Shown: positions 1-5,961, numbered from the stretch's first letter. The stretch is 5,961 nucleotides of DNA from Bacteroides sp. (GCA_030151635.1 JASLDF010000243.1:1-5961), one strand, 5' to 3'. Program-made: numbers and translations. The notes: generated by a model from the sequence alone, not told the origin.

Positions 1-2936
1 TGATTAAAGGAACAACCAACGGTGTCATCAGTGATATTGATGGTCATTTTTCTTTGAAGGTAAATTCGGATAAAGCAGTTACGTTGGTGGTGTCGTTTAT
101 CGGCTTCAAAACCCAAGAAGTAAAGGCAAATCCGAACACACCTATTAAAGTTATTTTGAAAGATGACAATACGTTGTTGGAAGAGGTGGTTGTTACAGGA
201 TATGGTTCTTTCAAGAAGTCGGCGTACGCAGGTTCGGCTTCGTTTGTGAAGAACGAGAAGACAAAAGATGTGCCCAATCTTTCGGTGCAACAAATGCTTG
301 AAGGGGCAACAACCGGGGTACAAGTAAGCTCTAGCTCGGGTGTTCCGGGAGCAACATCGTCCATCCGTATTCGAGGAATGGGTTCGTTCAACGCATCGAA
401 CTCGCCACTTTACGTCATTGACGGTGTACCGGTGATGTCGGGTAATTTCTCGAACACAAGTACCGGATCTGGACTGGATATTATGGCAACCATCAATCCA
501 TCGGATATTGAAAGTATGACTGTTGTAAAAGATGCGGCAGCGGCTTCGTTGTACGGTTCTCGTGCAGCAAACGGGGTTATCTTGATCAATACCAAACAAG
601 GTAAAACGGGGAAACCTGTCTTTACATTCAAAAGTGATTGGGGTTTCTCGAAATTTGCCATGGATTTTAGGGAGATGATGGGTGGACAAGAGCGTCGTGA
701 TGTTATTTACGAAGGGTTGCAAAATCAGGCTCAACTCTACAAAGGAAAACCGAACAACGGATTGAAGGAAAACATGACTCCCGAAGAGATTAATGCTTTT
801 GCTGATAGCCGTATCGACGAATTTGCACCGGTTCCTTGGTGTGGTTTCGTGGATTGGAACGACCATATGTTCCAAACGGGAAAACGTAGCAACTATGATT
901 TCTCGGCATCAGGAGCGACAGATAAGTTTAAATATTACACTTCGTTGGCCTACACCGAACAAGATGGTGTGGCAATTAACTCGGGATTGGACCGTATTAC
1001 CGGACGTTTGAATGTGGACTATAAAATGACCAAGCGATTCAAAATGGGTACGAAAGTTTTATTTTCGAACATCAAACAGGATTCTTATTCGGAGGGACAA
1101 AGCTACAATACGCCAATTTACGGTACAAGAAACGGGGCGACTCCTTCGGATCCTATTTGGTTGGAAGATGGGTCTTGGAACCGAGAGTTGATTAAGCTAG
1201 ACGACCGCAATCCGTTGCTATCGCAGGAGTATAATTACAAGAAAGAGAACATCACTCGTATGCTAAACACGATGTTTGCATCGCTTGAACTCTATAAAGA
1301 TTTGAATTTAAAGAGTACTTTTTCGTATGATTACGTGAGTGGAAAAGGCAAATCGTGGCACGACCCTCGCACCAGTGATGGTGGAAACGGGAAGAATGGT
1401 TCGTTTGGAAAGAGCAACACGGAAACCACCAAAATGAACTGGAATATGGTGCTTTCGTATCTGTATCATTTCAAATCGGGACACAACCTAGATGCTTTGG
1501 TGGGCTATGAAGTGGAGCGAAAAGACACCGATTATTTGAGTGCTAGACGTTCTAATTTTGCTCGTCCCGACAAGGTCGATTTAAATACGGGTATGAAGTT
1601 GGAAGGGGCTAGCGGTAACGTGAGTGGCACCCGAATGATTTCCTATCTAACCCGTTTGAACTACGATTACAAATCGAAATATTATGCAGGTGCCAGTTGG
1701 AGAACCGATGGTAGCTCTCGCCTATCGCGCGACAACCGTTGGGGGAATTTCTGGTCGCTTTCGGGTGCGTGGCGCATATCAGCAGAAAAATTTATGGCTT
1801 CAACACAAAATTGGTTGACGGATATGAAATTGCGACTTTCCTACGGGGTGAATGGTACGCTTCCATCGGGCTATTATCCGTACCAAGCGTTGAGCTCATT
1901 GACGGGTAGTTACAACGACCAACCTGGCATTGTGCAATCGCAAATTGAGAACAACGAATTGACCTGGGAGTCGAATCATAACTTCAACACCGGACTTGAT
2001 TTTAGTTTCTTTGATAACCGCATTAACCTGACGCTTGAATACTACCGAAGAACTACGAAAGATTTGCTATACAGTCGTCCGTTATCCATAACAACGGGTT
2101 TCTCGAGCTATTTGGCAAACATCGGGAAGATGCGCAATGAGGGTTTTGAATTGGAACTATCGACTCAAAACTTCGATACGAAAGATTTTACGTGGACAAC
2201 CAGTTTAAACCTTTCGCACAACAAGAATAAGATTCTTCGCCTAGATGGCGAGCTATCAGAAGTCATCAGTAATCCTTTTATTCGCAAAGTGGGCAAGCCT
2301 TATTATACCTTCTACTTGATTGAGTTTGCGGGTATCAATCCTGAAAACGGGATGCCTCAATTTTACAGCAACAAGAAGGACGAAGAGGGCAATTTGCAAC
2401 GTGACTTGGTGTACGATCCGAACGATGCCGAACGTGTTGAACTTGGATCGGCAGAGCCTAAAGTTACCGGTTCAATTGGTAACTACTTCCGTTACAAATG
2501 GTTTGATTTGGGCTTTAACCTGAACTTCTCGATGGGTGGAAAAACATACGATAGTGCGGCTTCTAAAATGGAACACGGGGGCGATGGAAAATTGAACATT
2601 CCTACCTACTACCGAGATCGTTGGAAAAATGAGGGCGACAATACCTCGATTGAGCGATTTGTCATTGACCGCAACATCTCAATGAACTCGTACGCAACGA
2701 GCAGACGCATTCACAACAGTAATTTCCTTCGTCTAAAAAGCTTGACGTTTGGTGCTACATTGCCAAAAGAGTGGACCCGCAAGGCACTCATCAACAAAGC
2801 TAGATTCTTTGTATCGGGTAGTAATTTATTGACGTGGGCGAAGTACAAAGAGTACGATCCAGAATACGGAACAATGGTCGATTGGAGTACCCCACCCCTT
2901 AAAACTGTAACCTTCGGACTAGAAGTTAACTTTTAA
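1..2936 (+). CDS. SusC/RagA-family TonB-linked outer-membrane transporter (5'-partial)
   Basis: This is the outer-membrane beta-barrel of a SusCD nutrient importer, which moves an oligosaccharide or peptide into the periplasm using TonB energy. The frame is open from base 3 (first full codon Ile) to TAA at 2934-2936, giving 977 visible residues; signal peptide and true start lie upstream. The TTG at 54 is only an internal codon. Visible residues 1 to about 55 are the end of a carboxypeptidase-regulatory-like domain (TTNGVISDIDGHFSL, SFIGFKTQEV). EEVVVTGYG at residues 60-68 is the usual SusC motif before the plug. The plug carries SIRIRGMGSFNASN, PLYVIDGVPV and DAAAASLYGSRAANGVILI, family hallmarks. 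The remainder is barrel, rich in alternating aromatic strands and ending in LEVNF with the C-terminal Phe expected for outer-membrane insertion. No frameshift was seen. susD follows after 11 bases, so the two are probably one operon. Substrate cannot be read from the sequence. Confidence 0.96.
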   Translation, partial: IKGTTNGVISDIDGHFSLKVNSDKAVTLVVSFIGFKTQEVKANPNTPIKVILKDDNTLLEEVVVTGYGSFKKSAYAGSASFVKNEKTKDVPNLSVQQMLEGATTGVQVSSSSGVPGATSSIRIRGMGSFNASNSPLYVIDGVPVMSGNFSNTSTGSGLDIMATINPSDIESMTVVKDAAAASLYGSRAANGVILINTKQGKTGKPVFTFKSDWGFSKFAMDFREMMGGQERRDVIYEGLQNQAQLYKGKPNNGLKENMTPEEINAFADSRIDEFAPVPWCGFVDWNDHMFQTGKRSNYDFSASGATDKFKYYTSLAYTEQDGVAINSGLDRITGRLNVDYKMTKRFKMGTKVLFSNIKQDSYSEGQSYNTPIYGTRNGATPSDPIWLEDGSWNRELIKLDDRNPLLSQEYNYKKENITRMLNTMFASLELYKDLNLKSTFSYDYVSGKGKSWHDPRTSDGGNGKNGSFGKSNTETTKMNWNMVLSYLYHFKSGHNLDALVGYEVERKDTDYLSARRSNFARPDKVDLNTGMKLEGASGNVSGTRMISYLTRLNYDYKSKYYAGASWRTDGSSRLSRDNRWGNFWSLSGAWRISAEKFMASTQNWLTDMKLRLSYGVNGTLPSGYYPYQALSSLTGSYNDQPGIVQSQIENNELTWESNHNFNTGLDFSFFDNRINLTLEYYRRTTKDLLYSRPLSITTGFSSYLANIGKMRNEGFELELSTQNFDTKDFTWTTSLNLSHNKNKILRLDGELSEVISNPFIRKVGKPYYTFYLIEFAGINPENGMPQFYSNKKDEEGNLQRDLVYDPNDAERVELGSAEPKVTGSIGNYFRYKWFDLGFNLNFSMGGKTYDSAASKMEHGGDGKLNIPTYYRDRWKNEGDNTSIERFVIDRNISMNSYATSRRIHNSNFLRLKSLTFGATLPKEWTRKALINKARFFVSGSNLLTWAKYKEYDPEYGTMVDWSTPPLKTVTFGLEVNF

Positions 2937-2947
2937 AACTAAGCATT

Positions 2948-4390
2948 ATGAAAACGAAAATAACCTATACATTGGCACTCTGCACGCTCTTTCTTCTGAC
3001 TGCGTGTGGCAACGATTGGTTGGATATGGAGCCCAACACATCGGTCGAATCGGGTAAGGCCATTACCGATTTACAAGACATCGAATTTGCTGCAAATGGA
3101 TTGTACAGCACCATGCAAAGCAGCAGTTATTATGGTGCGCAGATGACTTACTATGGCGACCTTACGGGCGATGATATGCGTTCGTTTAAATCGACTAGCA
3201 GTGGGGCAAGTTTCTATCATTTCAAGTACAACAAAGAGAATGCGACGAACTCGTTTTGGTCGGTTTATTATTCGCTGGCAAAGAACGCTGCAATTGCACT
3301 GAAATCGATGGAAAAGCTGAGTGTTACTCCGGGCAAGGTTTTTATTACGGCAGGAGGCATTCGTACCACCGAAGATGCGTTCTACAACAGCATCCGTGGA
3401 CAAATCTTGACCATTCGTGGCTTGGCTTTGTTTGATATGACTCGCCTTTATGGTTATCCTTACACCAAAGATCAGGGGGCATCATGGGGGGTTCCAATCG
3501 TAACAAATACGGTCGATAAGGATTACAAACCACTTCGAAACACCGTGAAAGAGTGCTACACAGCGATACTTGCCGATTTGGAAGCGGCAGAAAGTTTAAT
3601 CAACGAAAATACGCAAAACGGACGATTCAACAAATGGTCGCTATTCACTCTTTTGAGTCGTGTTCATTTGTACATGGGCAACAACGAAAAGGCTTTGCAC
3701 TATGCCGAAGAGGGCATCAAAGGGGCGGAATCAAATGGCTATGGGTTGCTTGAAAACGATGAATATGCAGCGGCTTGGTCGAAACCGTTCAACAAAGAGT
3801 TCTTGTTCGAGGTCATCAACCTAACAACAGATTCTCCGGGCAAAAGCTCGATTGGTTACTTGCACAGAAAGTACATTATGATTGCTACCAACAAGTTTTT
3901 CAAGAACAACTTGGCGAAGACGGACGATGTGCGTAAACAGCTGGTGAATACCGAAAATGGCAGTCGCCCGTATTGCATGAAGTTCCCCGAACAAGATGGT
4001 AAGAGCTATGAGGATTGCAACGTGGTGGTGCTGCGTATGTCGGAACTTTACCTTAATGCTGCCGAAGCCGCAGTGAAATTGAACCTTGCCGACAAGGCAA
4101 CAACCTACTTCACCCCCATTTACAAACGTACCAACCAACCGTGGACAAATGCAATGGTTACTCTGGACGATGTGTTGGAGCAAAGACGCATAGAGTTCTG
4201 GGGAGAGGGACATCGTTTCTTCGATTTAATTCGCAATGAAAAGACCGTGGAACGTGTGGATTACTTGGAGTCGGTGGCTCTAGATGCTCGTACTTTCGAT
4301 TGGGATTTCTATCGCATCGTTTTGCCTGTGCCAAGAACGGAGACGAACGTGAACCACGATATTCAACAGAATCCGGGTTACGGCGATTAA
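2948..4390 (+). CDS. SusD/RagB-family surface lipoprotein
   Basis: This is the substrate-binding lid of the SusCD importer, a lipoprotein on the outer surface that caps the SusC barrel. The 480-residue length is normal for the family. The start at 2948 gives a classic lipoprotein signal peptide: MKTK n-region, hydrophobic stretch, then lipobox LTAC with the lipidated Cys at residue 20, followed by GNDWLD. The N-terminal SusD-like half includes YGYPYTKDQGASWGVPIV, a typical family segment, and helices resembling TPRs. The C-terminal RagB/SusD domain carries EQRRIEFWGEGHRFFDLIR at residues 411-429, the strongest family signature. The end, PVPRTETNVNHDIQQNPGYG, is also typical of SusD proteins. 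The start is 11 bases after the susC stop, in an A-rich context without a clear Shine-Dalgarno sequence. The stop codon abuts the tandem array. Ligand unknown: no glycoside hydrolase or peptidase gene is in the window to suggest one. Confidence 0.96.
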   Translation: MKTKITYTLALCTLFLLTACGNDWLDMEPNTSVESGKAITDLQDIEFAANGLYSTMQSSSYYGAQMTYYGDLTGDDMRSFKSTSSGASFYHFKYNKENATNSFWSVYYSLAKNAAIALKSMEKLSVTPGKVFITAGGIRTTEDAFYNSIRGQILTIRGLALFDMTRLYGYPYTKDQGASWGVPIVTNTVDKDYKPLRNTVKECYTAILADLEAAESLINENTQNGRFNKWSLFTLLSRVHLYMGNNEKALHYAEEGIKGAESNGYGLLENDEYAAAWSKPFNKEFLFEVINLTTDSPGKSSIGYLHRKYIMIATNKFFKNNLAKTDDVRKQLVNTENGSRPYCMKFPEQDGKSYEDCNVVVLRMSELYLNAAEAAVKLNLADKATTYFTPIYKRTNQPWTNAMVTLDDVLEQRRIEFWGEGHRFFDLIRNEKTVERVDYLESVALDARTFDWDFYRIVLPVPRTETNVNHDIQQNPGYGD

Positions 4391-4411
4391 TTTTAAACGG
4401 ACTATTTTGAC

Positions 4412-4534
4412 ATAACTAAACTAATCATTAAGGTGATGTTGCTTGTGCTAGGCATGGGCAGTACCACTTTTTCATCAGCAGCAAAAGGACATTTGGAACA
4501 GCACCATTTGCACGCCGATGGCATCAAATTTTAA
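4412..4534 (+). pseudogene. Array unit 1: 5'-fragment copy of the phosphatase gene, ATA at the start position
   Basis: The frame reads ITKLIIKVMLLVLGMG, then STTFSSAAKGHLEQHHLHAD and GIKF before TAA. It is homologous to residues 1-37 of the downstream phosphatase. The usual start codon is ATA here, so efficient initiation is doubtful. The first ATG in frame is at 4436 (codon 9) and would give a signal peptide without its two N-terminal lysines. The TAA that closes other units is AAA here, so the frame runs two codons further into the spacer and stops at the second in-frame TAA. This unit lies directly behind susD and differs from unit 7 also at codon 6 (Ile for Phe) and at residues 26, 28 and 29. 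Whether it is translated is unknown. Confidence 0.6.
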
Positions 4535-4549
4535 ACGGACTATGTTGAC

Positions 4550-4666
4550 ATAACTAAACTAATTTTTAAGGTGATGTTGCTTGTGCTAGGCATGGGCAAC
4601 ACCACTTTTTCATCAGTAGCAAAAGAACATTCTAAACAGCACCATTTGCACGCGGATGGCATCTAA
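4550..4666 (+). pseudogene. Array unit 2: 5'-fragment copy, ATA at the start position
   Basis: This is a 38-codon copy of the phosphatase N-terminus ending in AKEHSKQHHLHADGI and TAA. It shares KEHSKQ with the functional copy at 5240, whereas units 1 and 3-6 have KGH. Private differences are Val at residue 23 and a GCG codon for Ala35; residue 17 is Asn. The start position is ATA; the next ATG in frame is 4574. The spacer has the G variant that creates an upstream ATG TTG ACA TAA triplet ORF. Frame is intact without a start codon, so I call it a gene fragment rather than an expressed gene. Confidence 0.6.
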
Positions 4667-4687
4667 TTTTAAACTGACTATTTTGAC

Positions 4688-4804
4688 ATGACTAAACTAA
4701 TTTTTAAGGTGATGTTGCTTGTGCTGGGCATGGGCAGCACCACTTTTTCATCAGCAGCAAAAGGACATTTGGACGAGCATCACTTGCACACCGATGGCAT
4801 CTAA
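4688..4804 (+). CDS. Array unit 3: 38-residue mini-ORF, signal peptide plus short His-rich tail
   Basis: This unit has a proper ATG and encodes MTKLIFKVMLLVLGMG, then STTFSSAAKGHLDEHHLHTD and GI before TAA. The Lys-containing n-region, hydrophobic core and SAA site make a plausible Sec signal peptide with cleavage after residue 24. That would release a 14-residue peptide rich in His and acidic residues. The tail differs from the phosphatase N-terminus (LDE in place of SKQ, Thr for Ala35). It is either a translated secreted micropeptide, a translational decoy ahead of the phosphatase, or a non-functional duplicate. The sequence does not decide between these. Too short for standard gene callers. 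Confidence 0.4.
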   Translation: MTKLIFKVMLLVLGMGSTTFSSAAKGHLDEHHLHTDGI

Positions 4805-4825
4805 TTTTAAACTGACTATGTTGAC

Positions 4826-4942
4826 ATAACTAAACTAATCATTAAAGTGATGTTGCTTGTGCTGGGCATGGGCAACACCACTTTTTCATCAGCAGCAAAA
4901 GGACATTTGGACGAGCATCATTTGCACGCCGATGGCATCTAA
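4826..4942 (+). pseudogene. Array unit 4: 5'-fragment copy, ATA at the start position
   Basis: This 38-codon copy has ATA at the start position, Ile at codon 6 as in unit 1, Asn at residue 17, and the KGHLDEHH tail shared only with unit 3. It is thus a visible mosaic of types found in other units. Codon 7 is AAA where all other units have AAG. The spacer carries the G variant with the upstream ATG TTG ACA TAA. The next in-frame ATG is 4850. Frame intact, ending ATC TAA; expression doubtful without a conventional start. Confidence 0.6.
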
Positions 4943-4963
4943 TTTTAAACTGACTATTTTGAC

Positions 4964-5080
4964 ATAACTAAACTAATTTTTAAGGTGATGTTGCTTGTGC
5001 TAGGCATGGGCAGTACCACTTTTTCATCAGCAGCAAAAGGACATTCTAAACAGCATCATTTGCACGCCGATGGCATCTAA
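4964..5080 (+). pseudogene. Array unit 5: 5'-fragment copy, ATA at the start position
   Basis: This 38-codon copy is nearly identical to unit 6 and differs chiefly in having ATA where unit 6 has ATG, plus AGT instead of AGC at codon 17. The encoded tail is KGHSKQHHLHADGI. The next in-frame ATG is at 4988 (codon 9). It is the clearest natural pair for judging the start-codon change, since almost everything else is constant. Frame intact, closing with ATC TAA. Confidence 0.6.
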
Positions 5081-5101
5081 TTTTAAACTGACTATTTTGA
5101 C

Positions 5102-5218
5102 ATGACTAAACTAATTTTTAAGGTGATGTTGCTTGTGCTAGGCATGGGCAGCACCACTTTTTCATCAGCAGCAAAAGGACATTCTAAACAGCATCATTTG
5201 CACGCCGATGGCATCTAA
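5102..5218 (+). CDS. Array unit 6: 38-residue mini-ORF, signal peptide plus short His-rich tail
   Basis: This unit has an ATG start and encodes MTKLIFKVMLLVLGMG, STTFSSAAKGHSKQHHLHAD, GI and a stop. It equals the phosphatase N-terminus except for Gly at residue 26 and the premature ending after residue 37, where GGC ATC TAA replaces GGT CCC TAC. The signal peptide is intact, with predicted cleavage after Ala24. It stops 21 bases before the real phosphatase start, a distance at which terminating ribosomes might reinitiate (inference). It may be a translated micropeptide, a decoy start or an inert duplicate. Confidence 0.4.
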   Translation: MTKLIFKVMLLVLGMGSTTFSSAAKGHSKQHHLHADGI

Positions 5219-5231
5219 TTTTAAACTGACT

Positions 5232-5243
5232 ATGTTGACATGA
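5232..5243 (+). promoter_or_regulatory. Possible three-codon upstream ORF overlapping the phosphatase start
   Basis: In the spacer of unit 7 the sequence ATGTTGACATGA reads as Met-Leu-Thr-stop in the +1 frame relative to the gene. Its TGA overlaps the gene's ATG as ATGA, the geometry often seen in translational coupling. It exists because base 5234 is G; units 1, 3, 5 and 6 have T at the equivalent base and so lack this ATG. Units 2 and 4 have the upstream ATG, but there it ends in TAA beside an ATA. No ribosome binding site supports it, so a chance origin is quite possible. Confidence 0.2.
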
Positions 5244-5961
5244 CTAAACTAATTTTTAAGGTGATGTTGCTTGTGCTAGGCATGGGCAGTACTACTTTTT
5301 CATCAGCAGCAAAAGAACATTCTAAACAGCATCATTTGCACGCCGATGGTCCCTACTTACTCTTTCAACCCAACAATCGGCTCCGTTCTATATCGGTTAA
5401 TGCCAAACGTGAAGTGGTTGATACGGTGATTCAACTCCATGCGCAACGTCCATACGTATTCCCTGTTTTTTCCGACGAAGGTACGTTCCTTTTTGACGTT
5501 CCCTTGCGTAAGCACACAACCAGAGATGCCTACTCCATCAAACCGAGTAAGCGAATATTCATCACTTCCGACCCCCATGGTGATTGGAAAAGCTTCTCCG
5601 ATTTACTGGTACGCAATGGTGTTGTGGACCGAGATTACAGGTGGAGCTATGGCAAAAATCAGCTGGTTGTTATTGGCGATGTTTTTGACCGGGGACACGG
5701 CGTTATGCCCATCTTTTGGTTGCTCTATAAATTGGAGGCGGAAGCAGAAAAAGTGGGTGGCAAGGTTATATTTGTTCTGGGAAATCATGAACCGATGGTA
5801 ACGGGTGGCGATTTGCGTTACGTAAAAAAGAGTTACCTAGAGTTGGCCAAACAATTGGATATGCCCTACGAGCAGTTGGTGGGTAGAGAAACTGTACTTG
5901 GCGAGTGGTTGGCACACAAGAACACCATGCAGTTGCTGGGTAAGAACTTGATTGTTCATGC
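5240..5961 (+). CDS. Exported PPP-type (Shewanella-like) metallophosphatase, 3'-partial
   Basis: This is a calcineurin-fold phosphoesterase, probably a serine/threonine-type protein phosphatase or related phosphomonoesterase, exported across the inner membrane. 240 codons plus two bases are visible; the C-terminus lies outside. Motifs in order: SDPHGD (metal ligands Asp111, His113), GDVFDRG at 146-152, GNHE at 181-184, and GGDLRYV at 189-195, which resembles the GD-RYV segment after GNHE in Shewanella-like phosphatases. LIVH at 237-240 looks like the start of the next metal-ligand motif, cut by the edge. A signal peptide covers residues 1-24 (Lys3, Lys7, hydrophobic VMLLVLGMG, SAA cleavage site); there is no lipobox Cys, so a soluble periplasmic or secreted protein is likely. 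The ATG at 5240 is chosen because it gives this signal peptide. The first 37 codons are the seventh copy of the tandem unit. It shares strand and frame with susD, suggesting an operon. Substrate unknown. Confidence 0.93.
   Translation, partial: MTKLIFKVMLLVLGMGSTTFSSAAKEHSKQHHLHADGPYLLFQPNNRLRSISVNAKREVVDTVIQLHAQRPYVFPVFSDEGTFLFDVPLRKHTTRDAYSIKPSKRIFITSDPHGDWKSFSDLLVRNGVVDRDYRWSYGKNQLVVIGDVFDRGHGVMPIFWLLYKLEAEAEKVGGKVIFVLGNHEPMVTGGDLRYVKKSYLELAKQLDMPYEQLVGRETVLGEWLAHKNTMQLLGKNLIVH

Larger units (their letters stand above)
4391..5349 (+). repeat. Seven-copy 138-bp tandem array duplicating the 5' end of the downstream phosphatase gene
   Basis: Units begin with TTTTAAAC at 4391, 4529, 4667, 4805, 4943, 5081 and 5219, exactly 138 bases (46 codons) apart with no indel. 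Units 1-6 are complete. Unit 7 matches for about 131 bases, then diverges into the phosphatase body after GCCGATGG. Each unit carries a 21-base spacer, a start position (ATG or ATA), a coding copy of the signal peptide and first mature residues, and a closing ATC TAA (ATC AAA in unit 1). The array fills the whole 849-base gap between the susD stop and the phosphatase start. Differences are point substitutions concentrated at the start codon, codon 6, codon 17 and codons 26-30. It is an intragenic-intergenic tandem duplication rather than a known mobile element: there is no transposase, terminal inverted repeat or unique spacer. Copy number may be miscounted if the assembly used short reads. 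Confidence 0.97.

Noticed and set aside
44..661. Minus-strand reading frames opposite the susC plug region, and short + frames at 793-1011 and 2320-2523
   Set aside because: These are shadows of the long SusC frame, which shows continuous family motifs through the same bases.
3071..4213. Minus-strand reading frames of 62-130 residues opposite susD
   Set aside because: They oppose a clear SusD coding sequence, have atypical Cys/His/Arg-rich composition and no plausible start context.
4385..4440. Rho-independent terminator after susD
   Set aside because: No GC-rich stem followed by a T run is present; TTTTAAAC and the following spacer are A/T-rich without a stable hairpin, consistent with read-through into the phosphatase.
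4730..4749. Hairpin GTGCTG / CAGCAC with 8-base loop in unit 3, repeated in the array
   Set aside because: The stem is perfect only in unit 3. Other units have GTGCTA with CAGTAC or CAACAC, which break pairs without compensation, so the bases follow codon use rather than a conserved structure.
5197..5223. Bacteroidetes-type promoter in each unit (TTTG then TAATTTTA)
   Set aside because: TAATTTTA is one base off TAnnTTTG, but the gap to the upstream TTTG is only 15 bases, shorter than the usual spacing, and such A/T-rich matches are common by chance. A per-unit promoter is possible but not supported.
4391..5239. Insertion sequence or other mobile element behind susD
   Set aside because: There is no transposase or recombinase frame, no terminal inverted repeats and no target-site duplication; all of the sequence is explained by copies of the adjacent gene's 5' end.
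4391..5349. CRISPR array or integron cassette array
   Set aside because: The period is 138 bases with near-identical content throughout; there are no short repeats separated by unique spacers, no attC-like inverted pairs and no cas or integrase gene.
5439..5801. 120-residue + strand reading frame inside the phosphatase region
   Set aside because: It lies in another frame over the phosphatase, whose own frame carries the full set of catalytic motifs; the alternative translation has no recognisable features.

Overview
The window looks like a piece of a Bacteroidota (Bacteroidetes) chromosome. The main reason is a tandem SusC-like TonB-dependent transporter and SusD-like lipoprotein pair, an arrangement typical of that phylum. 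Start regions are A/T-rich and lack a strong Shine-Dalgarno sequence, which also fits. I cannot name the genus from the sequence alone.

Layout, all on the + strand. Positions 1-2936 hold a susC-like gene that is already open at the left edge; its N-terminus lies outside the window. After an 11-base gap, 2948-4390 holds a complete susD-like lipoprotein gene. Directly after the susD stop codon, a perfectly regular tandem array with a 138-base period runs from 4391 to 5349. The last unit flows straight into a secreted calcineurin-like (PPP/Shewanella-like) phosphatase gene that starts at 5240 and runs off the right edge. There are no tRNA or rRNA genes, CRISPR arrays, transposases or convincing terminators.

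The array is the unusual part. Each 138-base unit (46 codons) is a copy of the spacer behind susD plus the first 37 codons of the phosphatase gene, meaning its start region, its whole signal peptide and the first 13 residues of the mature protein. In the six upstream copies the frame then closes with Ile and a stop, so each is a 38-codon mini-ORF, apart from unit 1, which runs two codons further. Only the seventh copy continues into the catalytic domain. No copy has a frameshift or an internal stop. The start codon differs between copies: ATG in units 3, 6 and 7, ATA in units 1, 2, 4 and 5. The small differences are shuffled between units as expected from recombination or gene conversion. susD, all units and the phosphatase share one reading frame.

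Likely joint function (inference): SusC and SusD form an outer-membrane import complex for an unknown oligomeric nutrient, and the exported phosphatase may act on a phosphorylated substrate in the same pathway. The array between them could set or switch phosphatase expression through unit number or start-codon state. It could instead encode short secreted histidine-rich peptides, or be a neutral by-product of recent tandem duplication.
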